Notes: a model not told the origin generated them from the sequence alone. DNA of 64,000 bases from Microglena sp. YARC (GCA_022414725.1 CM039462.1:15880268-15944267); one strand, 5' to 3'; shown: positions 44,041 to 57,313, counted from the stretch's first letter. Numbers and translations are program-made.

Positions 44041-47000
44041 GTACTTGCACTTCCCACCTGTATGTGCTGTATGTAATATATAAATGCTACGAACTACGTA
44101 CACTTCAACTTGTATGTGCTGTATGTATATATATAAATGCTGGGTGGTGTGTGTGTGAGAGTACGTAACTACGTACTTCAACTTGTTGTGCTGTATGTAT
44201 ATATATAAATGCTGGGTGGTGTGTGTGTGAGAGTACGTAACTACACTTCAACTTGTATGTGCTGTATGTATATATATAAATGCTGGGTGGTGTGTGTGTG
44301 AGAGTACGTAACTACGTACACTTCAACTTGTATGTGCTGTATGTATATATATAAATGCTGGTGGTGTGTGTGTGAGAGTACGTAACTACGTACACTTCAA
44401 CTTGTATGTGCTGTATGTATATATATAAATGCTGGGTGGTGTGTGTGTGAGAGTACGTAACTACGTACACTTCAACTTGTATGTGCTGTATGTATATATA
44501 TAAATGCTGGGTGGTGTGTGTGTGAGAGTACGTAACTACGTACACTTCAACTTGTATGTGCTGTATGTATATATATAAATGCTGGGTGGTGTGTGTGTGA
44601 GAGTACGTAACTACGTACACTTCAACTTGTATGTGCTGTATGTATATATATAAATGCTGGGTGGTGTGTGTGTGAGAGTACGTAACTACGTACACTTCAA
44701 CTTGTATGTGCTGTATGTATATATATAAATGCTGGGTGGTGTGTGTGTGAGAGTACGTAACTACGTACACTTCAACTTGTATGTGCTGTATGTATATATA
44801 TAAATGCTGGGTGGTGTGTGTGTGAGAGTACGTAACTACGTACACTTCAACTTGTATGTGCTGTATGTATATATATAAATGCTGGTGGTGTGTGTGTGAG
44901 AGTACGTAACTACGTACACTTCAACTTGTATGTGCTGTATGTATATATATAAATGCTGGGTGGTGTGTGTGTGAGAGTACGTAACTACGTACACTTCAAC
45001 TTGTATGTGCTGTATGTATATATATAAATGCTGGGTGGTGTGTGTGTGAGAGTACGTAACTACGTACACTTCAACTTGTATGTGCTGTATGTATATATAT
45101 AAATGCTGGTGGTGTGTGTGTGAGAGTACGTAACTACGTACACTTCAACTTGTATGTGCTGTATGTATATATATATAAATGCTGGTGGTGTGTGTGTGTG
45201 TGAGTATATAAAGTACGTAACTACGTACACTTCAACTTGTATGTGCTGTATGTATATATATAAATGCTGGGTGGTGTGTGTGTGAGAGTACGTAACTACG
45301 TACACTTCAACTTGTATGTGCTGTATGTATATATATAAATGCTGGGTGGTGTGTGTGTGAGAGTACGTAACTACGTACACTTCAACTTGTATGTGCTGTA
45401 TGTATATATATAAATGCTGGGTGGTGTGTGTGTGAGAGTACGTAACTACGTACACTTCAACTTGTATGTGCTGTATGTATATATATAAATGCTGGTGGTG
45501 TGTGTGTGAGAGTACGTAACTACGTACACTTCAACTTGTATGTGCTGTATGTATATATATAAATGCTGGGTGGTGTGTGTGTGAGAGTACGTAACTACGT
45601 ACACTTCAACTTGTATGTGCTGTATGTATATATATAAATGCTGGGTGGTGTGTGTGTGAGAGTACGTAACTACGTACACTTCAACTTGTATGTGCTGTAT
45701 GTATATATATAAATGCTGGGTGGTGTGTGTGTGAGAGTACGTAACTACGTACACTTCAACTTGTATGTGCTGTATGTATATATATAAATGCTGGGTGGTG
45801 TGTGTGTGAGAGTACGTAACTACGTACACTTCAACTTGTATGTGCTGTATGTATATATATATAAATGCTGGGTGGTGTGTGTGTGAGAGTACGTAACTAC
45901 GTACACTTCAAACTTGTATGTGCTGTATGTATATATATAAATGCTGGTGGTGTGTGTGTGAGAGTACGTAACTACGTACACTTCAACTTGTATGTGCTGT
46001 ATGTATGTATATATATAAATGCTGGGTGGTGTGTGTGTGAGAGTACGTAACTACGTACACTTCAACTTGTATGTGCTGTATGTATATATATAAATGCTGG
46101 GTGGTGTGTGTGTGAGAGTACGTAACTACGTACACTTCAACTTGTATGTGCTGTATGTATATATATAAATGCTGGGTGGTGTGTGTGTGAGAGTACGTAA
46201 CTACGTACACTTCAACTTGTATGTGCTGTATGTATATATATAAATGCTGGGTGGTGTGTGTGTGAGAGTACGTAACTACGTACACTTCAACTTGTATGTG
46301 CTGTATGTATATATATAAATGCTGGGTGGTGTGTGTGTGAGAGTACGTAACTACGTACTTCAACTTCAACTTGTATGTGCTGTATGTATATATATAAATG
46401 CTGGGTGGTGTGTGTGTGAGAGTACGTAACTACGTACACTTCAACTTGTATGTGCTGTATGTATATATATAAATGCTGGTGGTGTGTGTGTGAGAGTACG
46501 TAACTACGTACACTTCAACTTGTATGTGCTGTATGTATATATATAAATGCTGGGTGGTGTGTGTGTGAGAGTACGTAACTACGTACACTTCAACTTGTAT
46601 GTGCTGTATGTATATATATAAATGCTGGGTGGTGTGTGTGTGAGAGTACGTAACTACGTACACTTCAAAACTTGTAATGTGCTGTATGTATATATATAAA
46701 TGCTGGGTGGTGTGTGGTGTGAGAGTACGTAACTACGTACACTTCAACTTGTATGTGCTTGTATGTATGTATATATAAATGCTGGGTGGTGTGTGTGTGA
46801 GAGTACGTAACTACGTACACTTCAACTTGTATGTGCTGTATGTATATATATAATGCTGGGTGGTGTGTGTGTGAGAGTACGTAACTACGTACACTTCAAC
46901 TTGTATGTGCTGTATGTATATATATAAATGCTGGGTGGTGTGTGTGTGAGAGTACGTAACTACGTACACTTCAACTTGTATGTGCTGTATGTATATATAT

Positions 47001-49020
47001 AAATGCTGGGTGGTGTGTGTGGTGAGAGTACGTAACTACGTACACTTCAACTTGTATGTGCTGTAAATGTATATATATAAATGCTGGGTGGTGTGTGTGT
47101 GAGAGTACGTAAACTACGTACACTTCAACTTGTATGTGCTGTATGTATATATATAAATGCTGGGTGGTGTGTGTGTGAGAGTACGTAACTACGTACACTT
47201 CAACTTGTATGTGCTGTATGTATATATATAAATGCTGGGTGGTGTGTGTGTGAGAGTACGTAACTACGTACACTTCAACTTGTATGTGCTGTATGTATAT
47301 ATATAAATGCTGGGTGGTGGTGTGTGTGAGAGTACGTAACTACGTACACTTCAACATATTGTATGTGCTGTATGTATATATATAAATGCTGGGTGGTGTG
47401 TGTGTGAGAGTTACGTAACTACGTACACTTCAACTTGTATGTGCTGTATGTATATATATAAATGCTGGGTGGTGTGTGTGTGAGAGTACGTAACTACGTA
47501 CACTTCAACTTGTATGTGCTGTATGTATATATATAAATGGTGCTGGCTGCTGGGCTGGGTGTGTGTGTGAGAGTACGTAACTACGTACACTTCAACTTGT
47601 ATGTGCTGTATGTATATATATAAATGCTGGGTGGTGTGTGTGTGAGAGTACGTAACTACGTACACTTCAACTTGTATGTGCTGTATGTATATATATAAAT
47701 GCTGGGTGGTGTGTGTGTGAGAGTACGTAACTACGTACACTTCAACTTGTATGTGCTGTATGTATATATATAAATGCTGGGTGGTGTGTGTGTGAGAGTA
47801 CGTAACTACGTACACTTCAACTTGTATGTGCTGTATGTATATATATAAATGCTGGGTGGTGTGTGTGTGAGAGTACGTAACTACGTACACTTCAACTTGT
47901 ATGTGCTGTATGTATATATATAAATGCTGGGTGGTGTGTGTGTGAGAGTACGTAACTACGTACACTTCAACTTGTATGTGGCTGTATGTATATATATAAA
48001 TGCTGGGTGGTGTGTGTGTGAGAGTACGTAACTACGTACACTTCAACTTGTATGTGCTGTATGTATATATATAAATGCTGGGTGGTGTGTGTGTGAGAGT
48101 ACGTAACTACGTACACTTCAACTTGTATGTGCTGTATGTATATATATAAATGCTGGGTGGTGTGTGTGTGAGAGTACGTAACTACGTACACTTCAACTTG
48201 TATGTGCTGTATGTATATATATAAATGCTGGGTGGTGTGTGTGTGAGAGTACGTAACTACGTACACTTCAACTTGTATGTGCTGTATGTTATATATATAA
48301 ATGCTGGGTGGTGTGTGTGTGTGAGAGTACGTACAACTACGTACACTTCAACTTGTATGTGCTGTATGATATATATAAAGGTGGTGTGTGTGTGAGAGTA
48401 CGTAACTACGTACACTTCAACTTGTATGTGCAATGCTGGGTGGTGTGTGTGTGAGAGTACGTACGTACATTCACTTGTATGTGCTGTATGTATATATATA
48501 AATGCTGGTGGTGTGTGTGTGAGAGTACGTAACTACGTACACTTCAACTTGTATGTGCTGTATGTATATATATAAATGCTGTGTGTGAGAGTACGTAACT
48601 ACGTACACTTCAACTTGTATGTGCTGTATGTATATATATAAATGCTGGTGGTGTGTGTGTAGTACGTAACTACGTACACTTCAACTTGTATGTGCTGTAT
48701 GTATATATATTAAATGCTGGTGGTGTGTGTGTGAGAGTACGTAACTACGTACACTTCAACTTGTATGTGCTGTATGTATATATATAAATGCTGGTGGTGT
48801 GTGTGTGAGAGTACTAACTACGACTGTATGTGCTTGTATGTATATATATAAATGCTGGGTGGTGTGTGTGTGAGAGTACGTAACTACGTACACTTCAACT
48901 TGTATGTGTGTATGTATATATATAAATGCTGGGGGTGGTGTGTGTGTGAGATGTACACTTCAACGTATGTATATATATAAATGCACGTATGGGGTATAAA
49001 AATGCTGAGTGGTATGTGTG
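44041..49020. repeat. 75-bp satellite array, about 65 copies
   Basis: The unit runs ACTTCAACTTGTATGTGCTG, TATGTATATATATAAATGCT, GGGTGGTGTGTGTGTGAGAG, TACGTAACTACGTAC. Most units are 75 bp; a 74-bp variant lacking one G (CTGGTGG) recurs at intervals, for example near 44357, 44883, 45105, 45493, 46477 and 48507. Copies from 44400 to 46600 and 47580 to 48290 are nearly perfect, while 46660-47400 and especially 48300-49020 contain indels and partial units. Since 75 is 25 codons and the unit has no minus-strand stop in one frame, long minus-strand frames with a perfect 25-residue repeat appear; they end only where a 74-bp unit shifts the frame. I regard these as non-coding. Confidence 0.95.
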
Positions 49021-49685
49021 TTGTGGTGTGTGTGTGTGTGGGTGGGGGGTGGGGGGGGGGGGGGGGGGAACTAGATGCTATCAGCCTATTCCTGGTGCTT
49101 GCTGCAATCTTGCTTGCTTGCTTGCTGCAATACGGCCTATATAATTTCGAGGATTAGTTGGAAGACCCCTCCCAGAAACTGTGGAGCAGGCTTGTCTTGG
49201 GTCAATAATGGCCTGCTGATGACGACGTGATGTAATATTATATAATTTAATGTAATGTAAGATGCTGTACATTGGTCCAAGTCCCTCACATTTCAGAGGG
49301 TGGCAGTTCAGACAGGGATTTGTTTTCAAATATAAAAAAGGAAACCTGATTCCTTTTTTGCCTCCTCCCAAGAAAGGATCCTTATTACGATTTTAGCGCT
49401 GAGCGAAGAGAAAACCTTACAAAAACAGAAAAATCCAGGAAAATCTCCACTCAAATCTGTTCAGAAGGACCGCCAAAGCAAGCAGATTAATACTTGCCCC
49501 AACAGACATGACTGGTGCAGCTATCAATTTCCTAATTATAGATAGGGCAAAAAATCTGGGGTTACCTCAATCAGGGGATTACTCCATATGGATACAAGTA
49601 GTACAATGGATTCGTTCACAATTGTATAATCTTCCAAGGTCCTGCCATCCTCCAGTTGTTTGCCAGCAAAGATGAAAGATTGCAG

Positions 49686-52630
49686 TTATGTAGGAATACC
49701 TTCCTTGTCTCGTAGCCTCGTCTTCAACAGATAAATGGTGTCTGTTGCATGTGCATACACAGTGTATGTTTCTCCATTAAGGTCTCTAACAAACACTCTC
49801 ATCTTGGTCTGGGCTGTTTTGACAGATGTTGCATTGCCAGCCTCCAGCTTGACCGCGTGCAGTAACGCAACCTCATGCCCTGCATCTTCGTGCCACAGGC
49901 GCCCGGCCTCCTCCCCGAACATGACTGAGTACAGCGTGGTAGTCTTAGCAAGGCGCTTGTTGTGGTTGTCAATGTCCAGGGCGGAGACTGGGTCGTGGGC
50001 AATGACCCCCATGCCTAGCTCCTCACACAAGCGCATGTAGAGGTGGGGGCGCAACATGTGTGCGTGCCAGACCTAAATCAGCATTGAATGAGCAGCAAAG
50101 GTTTTGATTATTGTGACATATATACATGATCATGACAAACCTAATCATTCTCTTCATAGTGCTCAACCTAATGTCCTCCGTCATTGCATGTCCTATCTTT
50201 CTTATTATTGTGACATATATACTCTATTATCTATTATCATGACAAACCTAATAAGCATCTTTATATTACTCGACCACATGTCATACTTACCCCTATTCCT
50301 AAATCCAAAGGATCCCTCACTGAGTATGATACGTATTTGAGTGATTGCGGTTGGATCAGTCACTGAGTATTGTAAGTATAGAGTCATTGCGGTTGGATCA
50401 GTCACTGACTATGATACGTATTGAGTGATTGCGGTTGGATCAGTCACTGAGTATTATAAGTATAGAGTCATTGCGGTTGGATCAGTCACTGACTATGATA
50501 CGTATTGAGTGATTGCGGTTGGATCAGTCACTGAGTATTATAAGTATAGAGTCATTGCGGTTGGATCAGTCACTGACTATGATAAGTATAGAGTGATTGC
50601 GGTTGGATCAGTCGCTGACTATGATACGTATTGAGTGATTGCGGTTGGATCAGTCACTGAGTATTATAAGTATAGAGTGATTGCGGTTGGATCAGTCACT
50701 GACTATGATACGTATTGAGTGATTGCGGTTGGATCAGTCACTGAGTATGACAAGTAAGGAGTGATTGCGGTTGGATCAGTCACTGAGTATGACAAGTAAG
50801 GAGTTATTGCGGTTGGATCAGTCACTGAGTATGATAAGTATAGAGTGATTGCGGTTGGATCAGTCAGCTTGGGATTCAGTTCATCAATAACTTTTCTTAT
50901 CAGCCCTTCATGTCACAGTTGGGCAAGTCCCTTTAGCCTGTTTGGCCTACCCCTGGACTGCAACATACATATGGTACACGGAGCTGCCTTGGGCAGATGG
51001 TCATTCATGGCAACTAACTGAATACCCTGAGATACATGTATGCATAAGTTTGTGTGAGAGTACATGCCGGCAATCATATTAGTTATGTATTCTTAGCAGA
51101 GGCAGGTGGTAATAAACAATGAGATAATCTTTGTTGTTTGAGTAGCTTTTCACTGGGACAGAGATGTGGTGAAGAGGAAGGTATTCTAATTGCTTACACT
51201 ATGTGCAGAGTAAACTTGATTGTAAGCCTATGATCTATCTAGCTATTCTGAGTGATTCAATGACAGGCTTGCAGACGTCTGGAATAATTCTGTCAAGTTT
51301 ACAAGATGGAGATAGACATATACAAACATGAAGTAGCGGTGGTATTTGACAGTGACCTACTAAATGGAGGAGTGACTAAAAAATAGAAGTTCCCAGGCCA
51401 AGACCTTTCCATTAAGGAGGAGTTTATTAACTCAGGAATGCTCTTCTAGGGGAAACATGGCAGGAATGGCGGCACACACCATGCTAGTGCAAGACAATGT
51501 GTCGCCGCGGGGTTACTCATACAATCTGGAAATGGTGCAACATTTTGCTCGGTGTAGTTTGATCATAGTCTAGTCTGATCATCTTGATAATTATCAGAGA
51601 TATTTTCTATAATATGTCATCTCTGAATGCATCTTAATGATCCATGAGACCAACATTGGTTGCTGCTATCTCAGGTTGCCATTATAACTTTTTCCATCAA
51701 GGCTATTTTCATAAAAGCATCGTCCTTACGGTCAATGAGTTTATTCCAAAAGCCAATATATTGTCTCAACCATTATGCCCATGCATGTAATGTCTTATGG
51801 CATTAAGAACCAAATCGGTAGGGGAATGATCTCTAAACGCCAAGATCCCTTTTCATAAACTTATTCTGAAACGTTTCACATCTTCCTTTGAGACCGTAAG
51901 AAGTATTAGTATTACACAGGCGGCCTAGAGCCCACACCTCACACCCATAGTTCAGGATTGGCTGAATCAGAGTGCCATGAAGATAACCTTAAATATTGGC
52001 ATTTGCGAAATCCGTCTTCTCACCTACCCCTGCCTACCCTTTTATTTTTTCTCCTGGCGCAAAGAAATGTCTGGTTATTATGTTTCATGGCAGAATGGCC
52101 AAGTTCGCCAACCCACATCCAGGGTTATTCAGGAGGACCCCCAGCTCTGCCTCCCGAGGGAACACATTCTACAGCCTGCGTCCTGAGACGCAACCAATTG
52201 AACAGCCTGCGTCCTGAGGCACAACCGACCCAAAGCCGACCCATAGCCTGCGTCCTGCGGCGCGACCAACCCACTGATGCCGTTTGTCTGCGACGCAGCG
52301 GACCCTACCCACGTCTCAGGTCGCAAAGGACCCTTCGACGATGCGTCTGCGACGCAGGACGCAGCGTCCTGAACAACCCTGCCCGCATCCTCTTACACCT
52401 CGCACCTCGTCCACATTTCCGGAGGGCGCCAACACGGGGGGCATGTTTACATCCCCCATGTAGATCTTGAGCAGCAGGAAGCGAGCGTACTCAAATACGC
52501 ACTCCTCGTCGCTGCTGATCTGGGCATGCCTGTCCCGCATGTGGTCAGCAATGGTGGCCGCTTGCTGCCTTAGCTCGTCCGACAGGAAAGGTGACCCTGG
52601 TGGGAGTAGTTCCCGTTGGAATAAAGCCAT
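49686..52630 (-). CDS. WHxH-domain / ubiquitin-like protein gene, left copy (truncated Ubl)
   Basis: Two-exon gene. Exon 1 is 52630-52406, starting MALFQRELLPPG and ending with Val-Asp-Glu at a GAG|GTGCGAG donor. Exon 2 starts at 50072 after CTGATTTAG and opens Val-Trp-His-Ala-His-Met-Leu, so the phase-0 join gives a V-D-E-V-W-H-x-H signature like that of glycine-rich-domain-protein-like (PF07173-type) sequences. About 100 residues later comes a ubiquitin-like fold (FVRDLNGETYTVYAHATDTI). It stops at TAA (49686-49688) in the position of ubiquitin Asp39. After the stop, the same frame still reads [17 protein letters not shown], so the stop is a lesion. Compared with the right copy it lacks eight codons before the Ubl. 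The 2.3-kb intron holds the 41-42-bp minisatellite. The family assignment is from memory of the motif, and the molecular function is unknown to me. Confidence 0.6.
50335..50880. repeat. 41/42-bp minisatellite in the gene intron, left copy
   Basis: Thirteen units of GATTGCGGTTGGATCAGTCA plus a variable half. The variable half largely alternates between ACTATGATACGTATTGAGT and AGTATTATAAGTATAGAGT, giving a dimer of about 83 bp. It lies within the intron of the WHxH-Ubl gene and is repeated in the other gene copy with a different unit number and no alternation. Confidence 0.92.
50881..52405. other. Rest of the gene intron, left copy
   Basis: No exon-like conserved frame. It is collinear with 61270-62825. 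At 52158-52375 there is a cluster of CCTGCGTCCTGAGACGC-type motifs, short GCGTC/GACGC inverted pairs occurring at least five times. Open frames in this GC-rich patch give CVLRR-type repeats and are not conserved as protein between copies. Confidence 0.55.
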
Positions 52631-52921
52631 ACTGACGGGGGGAAACGAGAGAATATAGTTGAAGCACCCAAGTAGCAACGGCAGGGGAGGGGAGGGAAGG
52701 CCAGGCAGAGCAGGGCAGGGGGAAAATATGCCTCTAGTGCTGCACGAAAGGTGTGGTTTATGAAATGCCTTGACGTGCGGTGTCTGAGATGTAACTCAAT
52801 GCCCGAGGAATAAATCTCGGTTTAGCGTAGCGGATATCGATCCTCACACCCATATAGAAGATTTCTCGGGCTCGGAAGAATTGATGTCGTAGTTGCCTAG
52901 CAGCTTCGTTCGTGTACGTGC

Positions 52922-53107
52922 TTGGCAACCACGTGCTCGGCAACCACGTATGATAATACCGATACCGAGTGGATCGACCAGGGTAGGACAGGCCGCGCGG
53001 TTCTACGGTTCTTTGCTTCTGTCCAAAAATCCGGTTTAGATGAAATGGAAGTCCGAATTCCGAAGGACGACGTGCGGTCTGGCCTCAGACAAATCGCGGA
53101 TCTGTAA
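52922..53107 (+). other. Possible terminal exon on plus strand, conserved in both duplicates
   Basis: The plus-strand frame ends ...LRFFASVQKSGLDEMEVRIP, then KDDVRSGLRQIADL and a stop. The right copy at 63434-63546 reads LRFFDSFQKSGLHEMEVRTP, EDELRSDLRQIADL and a stop. Length and stop are preserved, but amino-acid changes are frequent. It could be the last exon of a divergently placed gene or simply duplicated non-coding DNA; the minus strand is also open here. I do not recognise the sequence. Confidence 0.25.
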
Positions 53108-53770
53108 AATTGCTGCCACTGGGCCACAGGCCTGCGGGGCTCAGGGGAAGCTGCCCCTGAGCTGAAGTAACCTACTGATGTGTGGCCGAGTCCGAATTAT
53201 TGGAGCTACAATTTAAGATTGGGGCTGGCTTAGAACATGCAATTCCATGCATGCATGCTGCAACCACCCATGGGCTACGGCAGTACCCCATCTGTTACAA
53301 TCCGCCGAGCATTAAAAAATAATCTGGCAATTCATGGTATGGTGGAGAACGGACATTACTTTGCAGGTGGTCGTGGTGTACTTCCATGGTTGTGTGTCTA
53401 GGGGTTGGAACCAAAAAATGATTTGTTCGCGTTTACATTTTCTGGTAAAAAAATACAGACAGCGAGCAGCCAAATTACTGCTGGCTGGCCTGGCTGAAGC
53501 TATGTAACCAAGTTCAAGTTTCAATGTTAGAGTTGTTACACAGTTAAGACTGAATAGAAGGAGGAGGCACGCGACGAGTGCGCTCATATCAAAGACGGGA
53601 GTCTGCAGGAAGATCCTGCAGACCCGTGTAGGCCACAGCTAGCCTGTGGCCTAGTGGCAACTCGGGACCTGGAGGGACCAGGTACCGGTATGCATTATGC
53701 CGACTCAGTGTCCGACGTATATCGGACAATAACATCAAGTGACAAGCCTCTCAGAACGACCTGAAATTGC

Positions 53771-54790
53771 TCAAAACATCGCCATGAATCACGCCAGTAT
53801 AGCCCCATTCTCAGAATAAATCGATAAACATTATTAACATTTTGGAGGCCTGGGCACTTCCTGCTGTAATTAGTAGATGCTTCCTCACTCGTACATACAC
53901 AAAATATGAGTATAACAAGTACTTCATGCTGGTCAGTACTTAATATTATAATATACAATTTTTATCATCAAATGATTATGCCTATCATGGGTATGTCACT
54001 ATATGGTACCGAGTACGGAATTGTGAGTCATGGGGAGGGGGAAGTGGAATAAACCCTCCACTATATTCATGAAGCAACAACTGCACATCCCTCCATGCCA
54101 TGACTGTACAAGCCCAACATATGTGTGGGCAAGCACACATGGCCACAATGGTAGCTTAACCTGTACGGGAGTATTCCAGGAGTGCTCTAGTCAAATGCTT
54201 ATAACTTAATGTGCAACATGTTATCTATTAAATTAACAATGGGTGAGTATGGGTGGCGTGGCTGGATATGGATGGGTGTGTAATGTAGGTAGGTGGGTGG
54301 GTGAATGGGTGACCAAATTATTGCTGGCTGGAGCCATTTAACCGAGTTCAAGTTCCAGTTCAACATGGTTTAAGGCTGGTGCCCACTGTTTCGTTTTGGG
54401 GCTACGCGTAGCAGCTTATAGGCACTTAGGCAGCTCCCTTTCCCCGTCATTGGGCGTATGTTATGATTCACTTGATGTTATAATGATGCATACATATTTT
54501 ACAGCAAGATCTGCAAGTCCAGCACTCGAGTCAGGGCCTTTGAGCACTAGCTTATTTAATCACGGGCTGAGGCTGTGAACTGGTAAACCCACCCGCACTC
54601 GTTTTGTGCCCCACTTGGTGAAATCGTAAACGTTCGATTGCGAGAGGCCGTGCGCTCGACTGCGAGAGGCTGTAGCCACTAAAACGCGCAACAAGAGTTC
54701 GCAGCGATTGTTGATATGCATCCCTGCCAACTCAAGTTCTTACTGAAGTTCACATGGTGATGGTGGCTACTAGCCTAGTCGGGTGATTAG
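53771..54790. other. Intergenic with SINE-like fragment
   Basis: No gene recognised. At about 54312-54440, CAAATTATTGCTGGCTGGAGCCATTTAACCGAGTTC... followed by CATGGTTTAAGGCTGGTG and TTTTGGGGCTACGCGTAGCAGC is a dispersed repeat. Relatives lie at about 9975, 53465, 57890, 57995 and 63905. GAGTTCAAGTTCC inside it resembles a pol III B box. Confidence 0.45.
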
Positions 54791-55027
54791 TTGGTTACAC
54801 GACGCAAGCCACGTGTGTACTACCACGCTGTAGTGTACTGCCACGCACTACTCAGAAACCATTGCGGTCAAGGCTTGGTCAAAGCACTCCCTTCTCACGA
54901 GGCGATAACCAAATTCGCCAATTGCCATTCATTCCTTAAGCCTCGCCGGTGTACGTCCGTTTATTTTGTCCATTCTATCCTTCTTTCATGCTGTCCACAG
55001 TACCCGCAACAAAAGCGAGCTAGCAGC

Positions 55028-55095
55028 ATGAGCTCTGACAGTCTATTCTCGGATGGGAAGGGAAGTCCCGGAGTTAGCAGCGTCGAAATCGACGT
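55028..55095 (+). other. Candidate first exon (weak)
   Basis: ATG at 55028 opens MSSDSLFSDGKGSPGVSSVE, then Ile-Asp, followed directly by GTAAGCTAC, a good donor site. The next 1.8 kb is simple repeat that could be intron. Two short non-repetitive islands preceded by CCTCACATGCAG and CCTCACCTGCAG (56550 and 57015) look like acceptor sites. Composition is normal for protein but no family is recognised, and no downstream exon is secure. Confidence 0.2.
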
Positions 55096-55206
55096 AAGCT
55101 ACAATGAGGAGATTGCGCGCTAGCGAGTCTTAACCAGCGAAGTTGTCCGCAATACATTCGTCCACTACCCATCAGCTCATAGTCATCTTCTGAACCGCAG
55201 TAGGAC

Positions 55207-57000
55207 ACCCACAGCCATGCCCATACCTACACCCATGCCCACACCCACAGCCATGCCCATGCCCACACCCACACCCAAAGCCATGCCCATGCCCATGCCC
55301 ATGCCTGCACCCACACCCATGCCCATGCCTATGCCCACACCCATACCCACACTCACAACCACAGCCATGCCCATGCCAACGCCCATGCCCACAACCCATG
55401 CCCATGCCCACACTCACACCCATGCCAACACCCACACCCTCACCCACACCCACAACGGCAACCACAGCCATGCCCATGCCCATACCCACATCCCATGCCC
55501 ATGCCCACACCCACACTCACACCCATGCCCATACCCACAAACCATGCCCATGCCCACACCCACACTCACACCCATGCCCACACCCACACCCACAACCGCA
55601 ACCACAGCCAAGCCCATGCCCACACCCATGCCCATGCCCATACCCACAACCCATTCCCATGCCCACACCCACACTCACACCCGTGCCCATACCCACAACC
55701 CATGCCCACACCCACACTCACACCCATTCCCATACCCACACCCATGTCCAAGTCCAAGTCCATGCCCGTGCTCATGCTCACACCCACACCCACACCCATG
55801 CCCATACCCATACCCACATCCACACCCATGTCCAAGTCCATGCCCATGCTCATGCTCACACCCACACCCACACCCACACCCATGCCCATGCCCATGCCCA
55901 TACCCACATCCCATTCCCATGCCCACACCCACACTCACACCCATGCCCACACCCACAACCGCAACCACAGCCATGCCCATGCCCACACCCACCCTCACAC
56001 CCATGCCCATACCCACAAACCATGTCTATGCCCACACCCACACTCACACCCATGCCCACACCCACACTCGCACCCACAACCGTAACCACAGCCACGCCCA
56101 TGCCCACACCCATGCCCATGCCCATACCCACAACCCATGCCCATGCCCATGTCCATGTCCATGCCCATACCCACAACCCATGCCCATGCCCATGCCCATA
56201 CCCACATCTACACCCATGTCCAAGTCCAATTCCATGTCCAAGTCCATGCCCATGCTCATGCTCACACCCACACCCACACCCACAACCCATGCCCATACCC
56301 ATGCTCACACCCACACCAACACCACACCCACACCCACTTCCAGACACACTCACACCCACCCCCACCCCTCTCCCACAACCACATCCACTCCCACAACCAC
56401 ATCCACATCCGCTCCCACACCTACACCCACACTTACACCCACACCCACATTCACACCCATACTTATACCCACCCCCACCCCATTGACACACCAGCACCCA
56501 CCCCCACCCCCACACCTACCCACCCAAACACCCATTGACACAAGCACAACCCTCACATGCAGCATTGCACTGCTGCTGCCAGTGCTAGGAGGACCTCACC
56601 CCCATCCCCACACCTACACCGACACTCGCACCCACACCAACACGTACGCCCATCCTTGACCCCCAGGCCCCCAGCTGCGCCTACACCCACACCCACACCA
56701 ATAACTACGCCCACCTCCACACCTCACCCACACCCACACCCACACCAATACCTACACCCACACCCCACACCAATGCCTACACCCACCTCCGCGCCTGCAC
56801 TCACACCAACACCAATATCGACGCCTCCCCCACGCCTACACCCCCCCCACCCCCCACCAATACATATGCCTACCCCCCACCCCCCCCACCCCCCCCACCC
56901 CCACACACACACCACACCACACACGCACACGCCTACACCCACACACACACCGATACCACTCCCACTGGCACCCGTACCCCCCACCCACGCCTATTAACAC
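55207..57000. repeat. CCCATG/CCCACA hexanucleotide-type repeat
   Basis: About 1.8 kb of CCCATGCCCACACCCACA-like text with local higher-order repeats (for example CCCATGTCCAAGTCCATGCC at 55742, 55829 and 56217). It becomes CCCACCCCCACACC toward 56500-57000. The long plus-strand PMPTPT/HTHTH and minus-strand GMGVG/WVWAW frames are low-complexity translations. Short unique islands interrupt it at 56552-56590 and 57015-57060 and resemble each other. Confidence 0.92.
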
Positions 57001-57159
57001 AAGCACACCCCTCACCTGCAGCATGGTGGCGCTGCCGGTAGCGCTAGGAGACCCTCACGAGTGAGTTACGTGCCTTTCTTTCCTATCATAGCTTTTGGGC
57101 GGAGCCCCCACCCCCCATCTGGTAGGCAGGAGCCCCCAGGGTCACCGCGTTGTCAGATT

Positions 57160-57222
57160 GTCGGTCGGGTCGGTCGGTCGGTAGGTCAGTCGGTCGGTCG
57201 GTCGGTCGGTCTGTTTGTCCGT
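57160..57222. repeat. GGTC tetranucleotide microsatellite
   Basis: CGGTCGGTCGG-type repeat with minor interruptions (GTAGGTCAGTC), about 60 bp. Confidence 0.9.
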
Positions 57223-57299
57223 CACGTTCCAGCCCTGGCCCCCGTAACCCCCCCCCACACACCCTTCCAAACCTCGGTCAGCTCGAACCCACCCACCCA

Positions 57300-57313
57300 C
57301 ACATACCCCCCCC

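Larger units (their letters stand above)
49260..53770. repeat. Segmental duplication, left copy
   Basis: Collinear, in direct orientation, with about 59085-63999. Matching landmarks are 49287 with 59113 (CATTTC.GAGGGTG.CAGTT), 49478 with 59155, the gene exons, the intronic minisatellite, 51850-53540 with 62230-63960, and 53741 with 63961 (AAGTGACAAGCCTCTCAGAA). Exons are almost identical, whereas introns and flanks carry more substitutions. This copy has about 200 bp at 53530-53740 absent from the other, and the right copy has a TIR element (60443-61190) absent here. Confidence 0.9.

Noticed and set aside
44312..48266. Long minus-strand frames with a perfect 25-residue repeat
   Set aside because: The unit is 75 bp with no stop in that frame. 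The frames start and end where 74-bp units or indels occur rather than at gene-like signals, and the composition is that of simple AT/GT repeats.
51958..52470. 170-codon plus-strand frame within the gene intron, with a counterpart at 62401-62883
   Set aside because: The frame is not conserved between the duplicates (indels shift it), it consists of CVLRR-type translation of GCGTC motifs, and it runs antisense to exon 1.
55207..57000. 480-codon plus-strand Pro/His/Thr-rich frame and Gly/Val/Trp minus-strand frames
   Set aside because: Low-complexity translation of CCCATG/CCCACA repeats. The same tract is open in most frames, and there is no domain or conserved end.
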